Source: Rhodoferax sp. TS-BS-61-7
GTDB lineage: Bacteria > Pseudomonadota > Gammaproteobacteria > Burkholderiales > Burkholderiaceae_C
Assembly (NCBI RefSeq): GCF_002943465.1
Contig: NZ_PTQY01000006.1
Span: 62,001 to 126,000 of the forward strand
Length of the DNA: 64,000 nt
Direction: 5' to 3'
The notes beneath the pieces are model-generated. The model did not search any database and was not told where the DNA came from. It was given only the letters and a program-made list of their open reading frames with translations. The translations under genes were made by a program, and so were the position numbers. Shown one piece after another: positions 53,230 to 62,955 of the stretch (positions are counted from its first letter, which is position 1; every line of letters starts with the position of its first letter).

Positions 53230-54543
53230 ATGTTTATTCTTTCCCGCAAGGCCTTGAAATTGGGCGCAGCAGCGCTATTTGCGTCCACTTTGTCGCTCGC
53301 CAGTGCCTTCGCCCAAACCCCCTCGGCCCTCAAGATCGCCATCATCGAAGGCTTTAGCGGCGCCAACGCCAGCGGTGGTGAAGCCGGGTTCCGCAACTTC
53401 GTCTGGGCGGTGGAGCGTGTGAATGCCCGCGGTGGTGTGAAACTGCCCGCCAGCGCCGGCGGCAACCAGCTGCTGCAGCTGGAGCGTTTTGACAGCAAGG
53501 GTCAGACTGAAGAGGCCTTGTCTGCCTTGCGCTCGGCCATCGATGGCGGCGCACGCGTCATCCTGCAGGGCAACTCGTCGGGCGTGGCGGCTTCGCTGAT
53601 CGACGCCATCAACAAACACAACGAACGTGACCCGGCGCGCCGCGTGTTATTCCTCAACTACGCAGCCGTGTTGCCCGAGCTGACGAACGAAAAGTGCAGC
53701 TTCTGGCATTTCCGCTTCGACGCCCACTCCGACATGCGCATGGCGGCGCTCATGGATGTGCTCAAGGACGACAAGGCCCTCAAAAGCGTCTACATCATTG
53801 GCCAGGACTACAGCTTCGGCCAGGCCGTGGGCCGCGAGGCCAAACGCCAACTGGGTGTGTTGCGCCCCGATGTGCAGGTGGTGGGCGACGAACTGCACCC
53901 CCTGGGCCGTGTGAAAGACTTCTTGCCCTACGCGACCAAGATCAAAGCCAGCGGTGCGGGCGCCGTGATTACGGGCAACTTTGGCAACGACCTGAGCCTG
54001 TTGATCAAAGCCGCCAAAGACGTAGGTTTTGACGGCAAGTTCTACACCTTTTACGGCAACGCCCTGGGCGCCCCCGCCGCGATTGGTGATGCCGGCATTG
54101 GCAAGGTGGTGGCCGTGGCCGACTGGCTGCCCAATGTGCAGACCGCTGCCAGCGAGGCGTTTTACAAGTCTTTCCGCGTGCGTTACCCCAAGCCGGAAGA
54201 CGACTATGTGCACATGCGCATGCAGTTGTTGGTCGAGGCGCTGGCCCAAAGCCTGGAGGCCGCCGGCAAGCAGGGCGGGGTGGGCGCCAATGGCGCTATC
54301 GATATGGTAGCTGTCGCCGCACAACTGGAGCGGACTAGCGTCACTTTCAGTGGTCAAACGGGCACCATGCGCGCTGCCGATCACCAATTCCAGCAAACGC
54401 TGGTGGTGGGCACGATGGAGCGCCAGGGTACGCCGGGCGTCAAATTTGACGTGGAAGGCTCGGGCTACGGATTTCGCGTGGTGAAAACCGTGCCCGCGGC
54501 GGCGGCCGAGCAGGCCACCAGCTGCAAGATGGTGCGTCCCTGA
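53230..54543 (+). CDS. ABC transporter substrate-binding protein, branched-chain amino acid type
   Basis: 437 residues with a Sec signal peptide (cleavage after ASAFAQ, about residue 29). Periplasmic binding protein type I (LivJ-like): LKIAIIEGFSGANASGGEAGFRNFVWAVERVNARGGV, VILQGNSSGVAASLIDAINKHN, VYIIGQDYSFGQAVGREAKRQLG and VITGNFGNDLSLLIKAAKDVG. No permease or ATPase gene is adjacent, so it is an orphan. An in-frame dispersed repeat encodes about AIDMVAVAAQLERTSV. The substrate is unknown. It is 93 bases from the divergent hsp20 gene. Confidence 0.86.
   Translation: MFILSRKALKLGAAALFASTLSLASAFAQTPSALKIAIIEGFSGANASGGEAGFRNFVWAVERVNARGGVKLPASAGGNQLLQLERFDSKGQTEEALSALRSAIDGGARVILQGNSSGVAASLIDAINKHNERDPARRVLFLNYAAVLPELTNEKCSFWHFRFDAHSDMRMAALMDVLKDDKALKSVYIIGQDYSFGQAVGREAKRQLGVLRPDVQVVGDELHPLGRVKDFLPYATKIKASGAGAVITGNFGNDLSLLIKAAKDVGFDGKFYTFYGNALGAPAAIGDAGIGKVVAVADWLPNVQTAASEAFYKSFRVRYPKPEDDYVHMRMQLLVEALAQSLEAAGKQGGVGANGAIDMVAVAAQLERTSVTFSGQTGTMRAADHQFQQTLVVGTMERQGTPGVKFDVEGSGYGFRVVKTVPAAAAEQATSCKMVRP
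54295..54350 (+). repeat. Dispersed repeat, copy 11, inside the binding-protein gene
   Basis: GCTATCGATATGGT, AGCTGTCGCCGCA, then GCGGACTAGCGTCACTTT. A diverged core, in frame. Confidence 0.45.
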
Positions 54544-54554
54544 CGCGACCGGGT

Positions 54555-54615
54555 TATAATCGAGCGGCTTTGCATTCGGCAGGGCGCACGCCAGGCGCAG
54601 TTCCAGCACCTGGCG
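54555..54615 (+). promoter_or_regulatory. rpsO: rpsO promoter -10 box and leader hairpin
   Basis: TATAAT at 54555-54560 with no good -35 box, followed by an inverted repeat CGCCAGG (54589-54595) and CCTGGCG (54609-54615) in the untranslated leader of rpsO. S15 is known to bind its own leader in several bacteria; this hairpin is a candidate site. Confidence 0.45.
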
Positions 54616-54673
54616 CAAGTTGTACAAACCGGGGCGGCACTTGTGGTGCAGTCCCAAAATCTTAGGAAAACAC

Positions 54674-54940
54674 ATGATTGCATCTAGCATCAAAGCCGCT
54701 GTTGTCAAAGACAACGCACGTCAAGCTGGCGATACCGGCAGCCCCGAAGTCCAAGTGGCTTTGTTGACCGCCCGTATCAACGAACTGACCCCCCACTTCA
54801 AGACCCACGCCAAAGACCACCACGGTCGCCGCGGTCTGCTGCGCATGGTGAGCCGTCGCCGCAAGCTGCTGGACTACCTGAAGAGCAAAGACGCTGACCG
54901 CTACGTTGCTCTGATCGCCAAGCTGGGTCTGCGTAAGTAA
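54674..54940 (+). CDS. rpsO: 30S ribosomal protein uS15
   Basis: 88 residues, standard length. Sequence features [52 protein letters not shown] are those of uS15, a primary binder of 16S rRNA. Start ATG at 54674 (the frame is open further upstream). rpsO-pnp order is conserved across Proteobacteria. A strong terminator follows. Confidence 0.97.
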   Translation: MIASSIKAAVVKDNARQAGDTGSPEVQVALLTARINELTPHFKTHAKDHHGRRGLLRMVSRRRKLLDYLKSKDADRYVALIAKLGLRK

Positions 54941-54960
54941 TCGGTCCCACGAATGTGAAG

Positions 54961-54994
54961 CGCCTGAGTTAGGTCACTAGCTCAGGCGTTTTTT
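54961..54994 (+). terminator. Intrinsic terminator after rpsO
   Basis: CGCCTGAG and CTCAGGCG form a perfect eight-base-pair stem with a 12-base loop, followed by TTTTTT, 20 bases after the rpsO stop. Confidence 0.92.
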
Positions 54995-55043
54995 ACTTCG
55001 GAGACGGCAAAAACAGAACGAAGCTGTGTCATTCCAAAGCAAT

Positions 55044-55065
55044 TCCAGTCAGAACTGGAGTTTTT
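55044..55065 (+). promoter_or_regulatory. pnp: Hairpin with T run in the pnp leader
   Basis: TCCAGT-CAGA-ACTGGA followed by GTTTTT, about 95 bases before the pnp start. A second CTGGAA follows that could pair with the same arm. In enterobacteria the pnp leader hairpin is cut by RNase III for autoregulation; an equivalent role or a weak terminator is possible. Confidence 0.5.
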
Positions 55066-55160
55066 CTGGAATGGCATCGTGGACTGTGATGTTGACTCCG
55101 GGCTCGGGTGAGGTGGCCCAAACCTCCCAAACATGACCCCTAACTCACAGGAGATAAGAC

Positions 55161-57278
55161 ATGAGTATTTTCAACAAAGTTACCAAGACCTTCCAATGGG
55201 GCCAACACACGGTCACTATGGAAACCGGCGAAATCGCTCGCCAGTCCACCGGCGCTGTACTGCTGGACATGGACGGTACCGTGGTGCTGGCCACTGTGGT
55301 CGCCAAGACTGAAGGCAAGCCCGGTCAAGACTTCTTCCCCCTGACGGTCGACTACCTGGAAAAGTCCTACGCCGCAGGCAAGATCCCCGGTTCCTTCTTC
55401 AAGCGCGAAGGCCGCCCCAGCGAGTTTGAAACGCTGACTTCCCGCCTGATCGACCGCCCGATCCGCCCTCTGTTCCCCGAAGGTTTCTTCAACGAAGTGC
55501 ACGTGGTGATCCACACCGTGTCGTTGAACCCTGAAGTCGATGCCGACATCGCCGCCATGATCGCCGTGTCCGCCGCACTGTCCGTCTCTGGCGTTCCGTT
55601 CAACGGCCCCATCGGCGCAGCCCGCGTGGGTTACGTCAATGGCGAATATGTGTTGAACCCCGGCCAGACTGCTCGCAAAGACTCCATCATGGATCTGGTC
55701 GTTGCCGGTACCGAAGCCGCTGTGCTGATGGTCGAGTCCGAAGCGCAACAACTGTCCGAAGAAATCATGCTCGGCGCCGTGGTGTTCGGTCACGAACAAG
55801 GTGCGATCGCCATCAACGCGATCCACGAACTGGTGCGTGACGCTGGCAAGCCCGTGTGGGACTGGAAAGCCCCTGCCAAGGACGAAGCCCTGATCGCCAA
55901 GATCGACGGCCTGGCCAAGGACAAGCTGGTTGCTGCCTACCAAATCCGCAACAAGCAAGCCCGTACCCAAGCCTGCCGCGCTGCTTACTCCGAAGTCATG
56001 GCTGCCCTGAAGGCCGACGGCGCTGCATTTGACAGCGTGGCGGTGGAAGGTCTGCTGTTCGACATCGAAGCCAAGATCGTGCGTAGCCAGATTCTGGCCG
56101 GCGAACCCCGTATCGACGGCCGCGATACCCGCACCGTGCGCGCGATTGAAATCCGCAACGGCGTGCTGCCCCGCACCCACGGTTCCGCCCTGTTCACACG
56201 CGGCGAAACCCAGGCCCTGGTGATTGCCACCCTGGGCACCGAGCGCGATGCCCAGCGTATCGACGCTCTGAGCGGCGATTACGAAGACCGCTTCATGCTG
56301 CACTACAACATGCCTCCGTTCGCCACCGGCGAAACCGGTCGCGTGGGCACGCCCAAGCGCCGCGAAATCGGCCACGGCCGTCTGGCCAAGCGCGCACTGG
56401 TTGCCGTGTTGCCTACCAAAGAAGAGTTCCCTTACACCATGCGTGTGGTGTCGGAAATCACTGAATCCAATGGATCTTCGTCGATGGCTTCGGTGTGCGG
56501 CGGCTGCCTGTCCTTGATGGACGCTGGTGTGCCTTTGAAGGCGCACGTGGCCGGTATCGCCATGGGCCTGATCAAGGACGACAACCGCTTTGCCGTGTTG
56601 ACCGACATTCTGGGTGACGAAGACCACCTGGGCGATATGGACTTCAAGGTCGCTGGTACCACCAACGGTATTACCGCGCTGCAGATGGACATCAAGATCC
56701 AGGGCATCACCAAGGAAATCATGCAAGTTGCGTTGGCCCAGGCCAAGGAAGCCCGCATGCACATCCTGGGTGAAATGCAAAGCGCCATGGCCGAAGCCAA
56801 GACCGAAGTGTCCAACTTCGCACCGCGCCTGTTCACCATGAAGATCAACCCCGAGAAGATCCGTGACGTGATCGGCAAGGGCGGCTCCGTGATCCGTGCG
56901 CTGACTGAAGAAACCGGCACGCAGATCAACATCGACGAAGACGGCACCATCACCATCGCATCCGCCGATCCAGCCAAGGCCGAAGAAGCCAAGCGCCGTA
57001 TCGAGCAGATCACCGCTGAAGTGGAAATTGGCAAGGTCTACGAAGGCCCGATCACCAAGATCCTGGACTTCGGTGCACTGGTCAACTTGCTGCCCGGCAA
57101 AGACGGTCTGCTGCACATCAGCCAGATCGCCCACGAGCGTGTCGAGAAGGTCACCGACTACCTGTCCGAAGGCCAGATCGTCAAGGTCAAGGTCATGGAA
57201 ACGGATGAGAAGGGCCGCATCAAGCTGTCCATGAAGGCACTGCTGGACCGTCCCGCCCACAACGGCGAGCAAGGTTAA
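55161..57278 (+). CDS. pnp: Polyribonucleotide nucleotidyltransferase (PNPase)
   Basis: 705 residues. Phosphorolytic 3'-5' exoribonuclease. Two RNase PH domains (about 10-225 and 300-550), with [31 protein letters not shown] and the catalytic second-core region [20 protein letters not shown]. The KH domain follows ([21 protein letters not shown], about 565-580), then S1 ([39 protein letters not shown]). AGGAG lies before the ATG. Base composition is slightly lower in GC and codon choice more biased than neighbours, as expected for a highly expressed gene. Confidence 0.97.
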   Translation: MSIFNKVTKTFQWGQHTVTMETGEIARQSTGAVLLDMDGTVVLATVVAKTEGKPGQDFFPLTVDYLEKSYAAGKIPGSFFKREGRPSEFETLTSRLIDRPIRPLFPEGFFNEVHVVIHTVSLNPEVDADIAAMIAVSAALSVSGVPFNGPIGAARVGYVNGEYVLNPGQTARKDSIMDLVVAGTEAAVLMVESEAQQLSEEIMLGAVVFGHEQGAIAINAIHELVRDAGKPVWDWKAPAKDEALIAKIDGLAKDKLVAAYQIRNKQARTQACRAAYSEVMAALKADGAAFDSVAVEGLLFDIEAKIVRSQILAGEPRIDGRDTRTVRAIEIRNGVLPRTHGSALFTRGETQALVIATLGTERDAQRIDALSGDYEDRFMLHYNMPPFATGETGRVGTPKRREIGHGRLAKRALVAVLPTKEEFPYTMRVVSEITESNGSSSMASVCGGCLSLMDAGVPLKAHVAGIAMGLIKDDNRFAVLTDILGDEDHLGDMDFKVAGTTNGITALQMDIKIQGITKEIMQVALAQAKEARMHILGEMQSAMAEAKTEVSNFAPRLFTMKINPEKIRDVIGKGGSVIRALTEETGTQINIDEDGTITIASADPAKAEEAKRRIEQITAEVEIGKVYEGPITKILDFGALVNLLPGKDGLLHISQIAHERVEKVTDYLSEGQIVKVKVMETDEKGRIKLSMKALLDRPAHNGEQG

Positions 57279-57287
57279 TCCACCTTG

Positions 57288-57341
57288 CTATTGAATTGGT
57301 AGCTACTCGCGCAATAAGCACGGGGGCTACCGGTTGATTTG
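57288..57341 (+). repeat. Dispersed repeat, copy 12, between pnp and the oxidoreductase gene
   Basis: GCTATTGAATTGGT, AGCTACTCGCGCA, variable bases, CGGGGGCTACCGGTTGATTT. It occupies the entire 5' region of the downstream gene, including where its ribosome binding site should be. Confidence 0.75.
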
Positions 57342-57344
57342 GCT

Positions 57345-58340
57345 ATGAAAGCTGTCGAAATCTCCTCCTTCGGTCCACCCGACGTTTTGCGTCTGGTGGA
57401 CCGTCCTGCGCCTGTTGCCGGCGTGGGGGAGGTGTGCATTCGTGTAACCGCCAGCGGTATCAACCGGCCTGACGTATTGCAGCGTGCCGGACATTACCCG
57501 GCGCCCGCAGGAGCTTCCGACCTTCCGGGGTTGGAAGTGGCGGGGACCATTGTGTCGGGCGACGCCGAGGCCATGGGAGCTGCCGGCTTCCAGTTGGGGG
57601 ACCGCGTGTGCGCCCTGGTGGCCGGTGGCGGTTATGCCGAGTTTTGCGTAGCGCCTGTAGGCCAGTGCCTGCCGGTGCCCGCGGGGTGGAGCGACGTGGA
57701 GGCGGCGAGCCTGCCCGAGACGCTGTTCACTGTGTGGAGCAATGTGTTCGATCGGGGCCGTTTGCAAGCCGGGGAAACCTTGCTGGTGCAGGGCGGAACC
57801 AGCGGCATTGGTGTGACCGCCATCCAGCTGGCCAAGGCTCTGGGTGCTACGGTGATTGCGACGGCGGGTAGCGACGAGAAGTGTGCGGCTTGCCTCGCGC
57901 TGGGCGCGGACCATGCCATCAACTACAAAACCCAGGATTTCCAGGCGGAGGCCTTGCGCCTCACGCAGGGGCGTGGCGTGGATGTGGTGCTGGACATGGT
58001 GGCAGGCGCTTATGTGGGCAAGGAAGTGCAGTGCCTGGCGGACGATGGCCGGCTGGTCATCATTGCCGTGCAGGGCGGTGTGCAGAGCGAGATCAACGCC
58101 GGGCTGGTGCTGCGCAAGCGGCTGACCATCACGGGGTCCACCTTGCGTGCGCGGCCGGTGGCGTTCAAGGCTGCGATTGCGGCCTCCTGTTTGCGCGTGG
58201 TCTGGCCTTTGTTGGTCGCCGGGCGCATCAAGGCGGTGATTCACAGTGTGTTTGCCCCAGCCGATGCAGCGAAAGCCCATGCGCTGATGGAGAGCAACCA
58301 GCACGTTGGCAAAATTGTTGTGAAGTGGGATGCAGCATGA
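57345..58340 (+). CDS. Zinc-free quinone oxidoreductase, MDR superfamily (PIG3-like)
   Basis: 331 residues from ATG at 57345 (TTG two codons earlier possible). GroES-like N-terminal part with [34 protein letters not shown], then the Rossmann part [34 protein letters not shown]. It lacks catalytic Zn ligands. Closest to TP53I3/PIG3-type NADPH:quinone reductases. No ribosome binding site is visible because a dispersed repeat lies directly upstream. The stop overlaps the tpiA start (ATGA). This gene before tpiA is a common Burkholderiales arrangement. Confidence 0.9.
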   Translation: MKAVEISSFGPPDVLRLVDRPAPVAGVGEVCIRVTASGINRPDVLQRAGHYPAPAGASDLPGLEVAGTIVSGDAEAMGAAGFQLGDRVCALVAGGGYAEFCVAPVGQCLPVPAGWSDVEAASLPETLFTVWSNVFDRGRLQAGETLLVQGGTSGIGVTAIQLAKALGATVIATAGSDEKCAACLALGADHAINYKTQDFQAEALRLTQGRGVDVVLDMVAGAYVGKEVQCLADDGRLVIIAVQGGVQSEINAGLVLRKRLTITGSTLRARPVAFKAAIAASCLRVVWPLLVAGRIKAVIHSVFAPADAAKAHALMESNQHVGKIVVKWDAA

Positions 58341-59080
58341 AAAAGAAATTGATTGCGGGCAACTGGAAGATGAACGGCTCTACTGCCGTCAACGCCGCGC
58401 TGGTGCAGGAGCTGCTGGCCGGTGTGGGCCAGGCGGCCTGCGACATTGCTGTGTGTGTGCCTGCGCCGTATCTGGCAGAGGTGGGTGCCTTGGTAAAAGG
58501 CTCCGCCATTGCCGTCGGTGCGCAAGACGTGTCGGCGTACGATGCTGGCGCCTATACGGGTGAAGTGTCTGCTGGCATGTTGCGCGACCTGGGTGTGCGC
58601 TATGCCATCGTGGGCCACTCCGAGCGCCGCCAATACCATGGTGAGACCGATGCTGTGGTGGCCAACAAAGCCCAAAAGGCATTGGCCGCCGGTATCACGC
58701 CCATCGTGTGTGTGGGTGAGACGCTGCAGGAGCGCGAAGCTGGGCTGACCGAAGAGGTGGTGAAGCGCCAACTGGCTGCTGTCATCCACACTAACGGCCA
58801 TTGCATCAGCGAGATCGTGGTGGCGTATGAGCCGGTGTGGGCCATTGGTACCGGCAAAACCGCCAGTCCCGAGCAGGCGCAGCAGGTGCATGCCGTGTTG
58901 CGTGCCCAGTTGCATGCCGCCACGGAGCATTCGGACCGCGTGCAGATCCTGTACGGTGGCAGCATGAATGCCGCCAATGCCGCCCAGTTGCTGGGCCAGG
59001 CAGACATTGACGGTGGGCTGGTGGGGGGGGCCTCGCTGAAGGCACCTGACTTCCTGTCCATCATTGCCGCAGCCGTTTGA
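58337..59080 (+). CDS. tpiA: Triosephosphate isomerase
   Basis: 247 residues from ATG at 58337. Interconverts dihydroxyacetone phosphate and glyceraldehyde 3-phosphate. Catalytic residues are present: K in AGNWKMNG, H in VGHSERR, E in [11 protein letters not shown]; phosphate loop [11 protein letters not shown] and [10 protein letters not shown]. Translation is coupled to the oxidoreductase by a four-base overlap. Confidence 0.97.
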   Translation: MKKKLIAGNWKMNGSTAVNAALVQELLAGVGQAACDIAVCVPAPYLAEVGALVKGSAIAVGAQDVSAYDAGAYTGEVSAGMLRDLGVRYAIVGHSERRQYHGETDAVVANKAQKALAAGITPIVCVGETLQEREAGLTEEVVKRQLAAVIHTNGHCISEIVVAYEPVWAIGTGKTASPEQAQQVHAVLRAQLHAATEHSDRVQILYGGSMNAANAAQLLGQADIDGGLVGGASLKAPDFLSIIAAAV

Positions 59081-59114
59081 CGCTGCGCAGATTTTTTATA
59101 TTGAGGAGTAGTTC

Positions 59115-59477
59115 ATGAGTTTTATCGTCACCATCATCCTGACTGTGCAAATGCTGTCGGCCCTGGCCATGATTGGCCTGATTCTGGTTCAGCACGGCAA
59201 GGGTGCTGACATGGGTGCAGCCTTTGGCAGCGGCGGATCCGGCAGCCTGTTCGGCGCCAGCGGCAGTGCCAACTTCCTGTCGCGCACCACGGCCATCCTG
59301 GCCACAGTGTTTTTTGTGTGCACCTTGGCGCTGGCTTATTTTGGCAATTTGCGTCCTGCCAGTTCCGGTTCGGTGCTCGAAGGCGCTGCCGTGGTCGCTC
59401 CCGCTGCCGCGCCTGCTGCAGCCGAATCTGCACCTGCGGCGCCCGCAACCGGTGCCGCCCAAATTCCGGCCAAGTAA
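59115..59477 (+). CDS. secG: Protein translocase subunit SecG
   Basis: 120 residues. Two membrane helices (FIVTIILTVQMLSALAMIGLILVQ and TAILATVFFVCTLALAYFG) flank the Gly/Ser-rich cytoplasmic loop GADMGAAFGSGGSGSLFGASGSANFLSR, the SecG signature. A long Ala/Pro tail (about residues 90-120) follows, typical of beta-proteobacteria. Helps SecYEG-SecA protein export. GAGGAG precedes the ATG. tpiA-secG-tRNA-Leu-nuo is the usual order. Confidence 0.95.
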   Translation: MSFIVTIILTVQMLSALAMIGLILVQHGKGADMGAAFGSGGSGSLFGASGSANFLSRTTAILATVFFVCTLALAYFGNLRPASSGSVLEGAAVVAPAAAPAAAESAPAAPATGAAQIPAK

Positions 59478-59497
59478 CCGGGTTTTAAATGCCTTGT

Positions 59498-59514
59498 CCC
59501 TGCCGGCGGCAGGG
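59498..59514 (+). terminator. GC hairpin after secG
   Basis: CCCTGCC-GGC-GGCAGGG, a perfect seven-base-pair stem 20 bases after the secG stop, followed only by TAAATT. Possible weak terminator, or the 3' end of the secG mRNA before the tRNA gene. Confidence 0.45.
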
Positions 59515-59593
59515 TAAATTCAGGGTAAACTCTAGGGCTGGTGAATAAGCAAATGCCGCAAGGCTCCTCACGCAAATTCACCAACTGAGAGCC

Positions 59594-59678
59594 GCCTTCG
59601 TGGTGAAATTGGTAGACACGCTATCTTGAGGTGGTAGTGGCGAAAGCTGTGCGAGTTCGAGTCTCGCCGAAGGCACCA
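59594..59678 (+). tRNA. tRNA-Leu (anticodon GAG)
   Basis: 85 bases with acceptor stem GCCTTCG/CGAAGGC, encoded ACCA end and D arm with TTGGTAGACACG. The anticodon stem CTATC/GGTAG has loop TTGAGGT (anticodon GAG, reading CTC and CTT). A long variable arm (TGGCGAAAGCTG) and T arm with GTTCGAGTC complete it. Class II tRNA, as expected for Leu. Located between secG and nuoA. Confidence 0.97.
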
Positions 59679-59743
59679 GAAAAATATCCGCTCAGCCAAG
59701 GCCTACTGCTTGGCTGGGCTGTAACGGTGATCAGAATCTCAAG

Positions 59744-60103
59744 ATGAACCTTGATCAATATCTCCCCGTACTCTTGTTCATCCTGGTCGGTGTCGGTGTG
59801 GGCGTTGTGCCCCAGGTACTCGGCTACATCTTGGGGCCCAATCGCCCCGACCCTGCCAAAAACTCCCCCTACGAATGTGGCTTCGAAGCTTTCGAAGACG
59901 CACGCATGAAGTTCGATGTGCGCTACTACCTGGTGGCTATCCTCTTCATTTTGTTCGACCTTGAAACAGCTTTTCTGTTTCCGTGGGCCGTGTCCTTGAA
60001 AGAAACCGGAATGCTGGGTTTCCTCATCGGTGCAGAGTTTGTGGTGGTGCTCACCATCGGCTTCGTGTACATGTGGAAAAAAGGCGCGCTGGACTGGGAG
60101 TGA
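59744..60103 (+). CDS. nuoA: NADH-quinone oxidoreductase subunit A
   Basis: 119 residues, three membrane helices, with [42 protein letters not shown]-type sequence (here [15 protein letters not shown]). Membrane subunit of complex I next to the quinone site, with the conserved Cys loop. First gene of the nuo operon, 65 bases after the tRNA gene; nuoB follows after four bases. Confidence 0.97.
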   Translation: MNLDQYLPVLLFILVGVGVGVVPQVLGYILGPNRPDPAKNSPYECGFEAFEDARMKFDVRYYLVAILFILFDLETAFLFPWAVSLKETGMLGFLIGAEFVVVLTIGFVYMWKKGALDWE

Positions 60104-60107
60104 TCCA

Positions 60108-60587
60108 ATGATTGAAGGTGTTCTCAAAGAAGGGTTTGTCACCACGAGTTACGACTCGGTGATGAACTGGGCCAAAACGGGCTCCATTTGGCCGATGACG
60201 TTTGGCCTGGCGTGCTGTGCGGTGGAGATGATGCATGCTGCTGCAGCGCGTTATGACCTCTCGCGTTTCGGCTCGGAAGTGTTTCGCGCCAGCCCGCGCC
60301 AGTCCGATCTGATGATCGTGGCGGGTACCTTGTGCAACAAGATGGCTCCTGCCTTGCGCAAGGTCTACGACCAGATGTCCGAGCCACGCTGGGTGATCAG
60401 CATGGGTTCGTGCGCGAATGGTGGTGGTTACTACCACTACAGCTATTCCGTGGTGCGTGGCTGTGATCGCATTGTGCCGGTGGATGTGTATGTGCCTGGC
60501 TGCCCTCCCACTGCCGAGGCGCTGGTGTATGGCATCTTGCAGTTGCAGCAAAAAATCCGTCGCACTGAAACCATTGCCCGGGCCTGA
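60108..60587 (+). CDS. nuoB: NADH-quinone oxidoreductase subunit B
   Basis: 159 residues from ATG at 60108. Carries the N2 [4Fe-4S] cluster: tandem CC in [13 protein letters not shown] in [23 protein letters not shown] and C in [13 protein letters not shown]. Electron donor to quinone. Lies between nuoA and nuoC. Confidence 0.97.
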   Translation: MIEGVLKEGFVTTSYDSVMNWAKTGSIWPMTFGLACCAVEMMHAAAARYDLSRFGSEVFRASPRQSDLMIVAGTLCNKMAPALRKVYDQMSEPRWVISMGSCANGGGYYHYSYSVVRGCDRIVPVDVYVPGCPPTAEALVYGILQLQQKIRRTETIARA

Positions 60588-60595
60588 GGATACAT

Positions 60596-61204
60596 ATGAC
60601 TGTTTATTCCATTCGGCCTGAAGCGACGCAGGAAGCGGTGCAGCGTGTTTTGGGTGACAAGGTCAAACGATTGACCACTGCCTTGGGTGAAGTCGAGTTG
60701 GTGGTGTCTGCTGCCGACGTGCTGACGGTGGCCAAATTGTTGCGTGATGCGCCAGGATGCCAGTTTGAGCAATTGGTGGACCTGTGTGGTGTGGATTACT
60801 CTGACTACAAAGCCGGCGCGTACGAAGGTCCGCGTTTTGCCGTTGTCATGCACTTGCTGTCGGTGAGCTTGAATCAGCGCCTGCGTCTCAAGGTATTTGC
60901 ACCCCATGACGACATGCCTTCTGTGTCTTCCGTCAACGAAATCTGGAATTCTGCGAACTGGTTCGAGCGCGAAGCCTTTGACCTGTTTGGCATTGTGTTC
61001 GAAGGCCATAACGACTTGCGTCGTATCCTGACCGACTACGGTTTTATCGGCCATCCTTTCCGCAAAGATTTCCCGACCACGGGCCATGTGGAGATGCGTT
61101 TTGATGCCGAGCAGGGCCGTGTGGTCTACCAGCCCGTCACCATTGAAGCCCGCGAAATCACGCCCCGCATCATCCGCGAAGACAATTACGGAGGCCTGCA
61201 GTAA
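60596..61204 (+). CDS. nuoC: NADH-quinone oxidoreductase subunit C
   Basis: 202 residues; the 30-kDa subunit signature [37 protein letters not shown] is present (here [12 protein letters not shown]). Hydrophilic arm of complex I. Separate from nuoD, unlike the fused NuoCD of E. coli. GAGGATAC precedes the ATG. Confidence 0.97.
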   Translation: MTVYSIRPEATQEAVQRVLGDKVKRLTTALGEVELVVSAADVLTVAKLLRDAPGCQFEQLVDLCGVDYSDYKAGAYEGPRFAVVMHLLSVSLNQRLRLKVFAPHDDMPSVSSVNEIWNSANWFEREAFDLFGIVFEGHNDLRRILTDYGFIGHPFRKDFPTTGHVEMRFDAEQGRVVYQPVTIEAREITPRIIREDNYGGLQ

Positions 61205-61216
61205 GCAGTTGAATGC

Positions 61217-62470
61217 ATGGCTGAAATTAAAAACTACACCCTGAACTTTGGTCCGCAGCATCCTGCCGCACACGGTGTGTTGCGCTTGGTGCTGGAGCTG
61301 GACGGCGAAGTCATCCAGCGCGCAGATCCGCATATCGGTTTGCTGCACCGTGCCACCGAAAAACTGGCCGAAAGCAAGACCTACATCCAGGCGCTGCCCT
61401 ACATGGATCGTCTGGACTACGTGTCCATGATGTGCAACGAGCACGCGTACTGCTTGGCCATTGAAAAATTGCTGGGCATTGACGTGCCGGTGCGTGCGCA
61501 GTACATCCGCGTGATGTTCTCCGAAATCACACGCTTGCTGAACCACCTGATGTGGTTAGGTTCACACGGCAACGATTGCGGCAGCTCCACCATCCTGATC
61601 TACACCTTCCGCGAACGTGAAGACCTGTTTGACATGTATGAGGCGGCCAGTGGCGCGCGTATGCATGCGGCCTACTTCCGTCCCGGTGGTGTGTACCGTG
61701 ATCTGCCTGACACCATGCCTCAGTTCAAGGCAAGCCGCGTGCGCAATGCCAAAGGTGTGGAAGAGCTGAACAAGAACCGCCAAGGTTCCTTGTTGGATTT
61801 TATCGAAGACTTCACACAGCGTTTCCCCGCGTGCTTGGAGGAATACCACACCCTGTTGACCGAGAACCGCATCTGGAAGCAGCGCACCGTGAATATCGGT
61901 GTGGTGACGCCAGAGCGTGCGCTGAACCTGGGCTTTACCGGTCCCATGTTGCGTGGCTCCGGTATTGCTTGGGACCTGCGCAAGAAGCAGCCCTATGAGG
62001 TCTACGACCAACTGGACTTTGACATTCCCGTGGGCAAGACCGGTGACGTGTACGACCGTTACTTGGTTCGCATGGAAGAGATGAAGCAGTCCAACCACAT
62101 CATCAAGCAGTGTGTGGACTGGCTCAAGGCCAACCCTGGCCCGGTTATCACCGACAACCACAAGGTGGCACCACCTTCGCGCGAGTCCATGAAAACCAGC
62201 ATGGAAGAGCTGATCCACCACTTCAAGCTGTTCACCGAAGGTTTTCGTGTGCCCGAAGGGGAAGCCTACGCGGCTGTGGAACACCCCAAGGGGGAGTTTG
62301 GCATTTACATCGTCAGCGATGGTGCCAACAAACCTTACCGCCTGAAGATTCGTCCGCCGGGCTTTGCCCATTTGGCGGGTCTGAACGAGATGGCCACTGG
62401 GCACATGATTGCCGATGCGGTGTCCATCATTGGCACCATGGACATTGTTTTTGGAGAGATTGACCGATGA
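61217..62470 (+). CDS. nuoD: NADH-quinone oxidoreductase subunit D
   Basis: 417 residues. 49-kDa subunit: [22 protein letters not shown] with the quinone-site His, [26 protein letters not shown] and the C-terminal [39 protein letters not shown]. Forms the quinone-binding cavity with NuoB. Stop overlaps nuoE by four bases. Confidence 0.97.
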   Translation: MAEIKNYTLNFGPQHPAAHGVLRLVLELDGEVIQRADPHIGLLHRATEKLAESKTYIQALPYMDRLDYVSMMCNEHAYCLAIEKLLGIDVPVRAQYIRVMFSEITRLLNHLMWLGSHGNDCGSSTILIYTFREREDLFDMYEAASGARMHAAYFRPGGVYRDLPDTMPQFKASRVRNAKGVEELNKNRQGSLLDFIEDFTQRFPACLEEYHTLLTENRIWKQRTVNIGVVTPERALNLGFTGPMLRGSGIAWDLRKKQPYEVYDQLDFDIPVGKTGDVYDRYLVRMEEMKQSNHIIKQCVDWLKANPGPVITDNHKVAPPSRESMKTSMEELIHHFKLFTEGFRVPEGEAYAAVEHPKGEFGIYIVSDGANKPYRLKIRPPGFAHLAGLNEMATGHMIADAVSIIGTMDIVFGEIDR

Positions 62471-62955
62471 TCTCTGACGCTACCAAGGCGCGTTTTGACC
62501 GCGAAGTGGCCAAGTACCCGGCAGACCAAAAGCAGTCTGCGGTGATGGCTTGTTTGTCCATTGTTCAGCAAGAGCTGGGCTTTGTGAGTGCCGAGAGTGA
62601 GAAGGTGATTGCCGAGCATTTGGGCATGGCGCCCATGGCCGTGCACGAAGTGACCACCTTCTACAACATGTACAACCAGCGCCCGGTGGGCAAGTTCAAG
62701 CTGAACGTGTGCACCAACCTGCCATGCCAGCTGCGCGATGGCCAGAAGGCCTTGCACCATCTGGAGCACAAGCTGGGCATCCACATGGGGGAAACCACGG
62801 CCGACGGCCTGTTTACCCTGCAACAGAGTGAATGTTTGGGTGCCTGCGCCGACTCCCCCGTGATGCTGGTCAATGACCGCGCCATGTGCAGCTTCATGAC
62901 CAACGACAAGCTGGACCAGTTGGTGGATGGCCTGCGTGCCACGGAGGGCAAGTGA
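62467..62955 (+). CDS. nuoE: NADH-quinone oxidoreductase subunit E
   Basis: 162 residues. Thioredoxin-like [2Fe-2S] (N1a) subunit: ligands in [10 protein letters not shown] and [17 protein letters not shown]. Here the first pair is C-x4-C as in the family. Overlaps nuoD by ATGA and nuoF by one base. Confidence 0.96.
   Translation: MISDATKARFDREVAKYPADQKQSAVMACLSIVQQELGFVSAESEKVIAEHLGMAPMAVHEVTTFYNMYNQRPVGKFKLNVCTNLPCQLRDGQKALHHLEHKLGIHMGETTADGLFTLQQSECLGACADSPVMLVNDRAMCSFMTNDKLDQLVDGLRATEGK

Noticed and set aside
55140-57272. 710-codon open frame on the minus strand
   Set aside because: Antisense to pnp and explained by its strongly biased codon use; His/Gly/Gln-rich with no domain.
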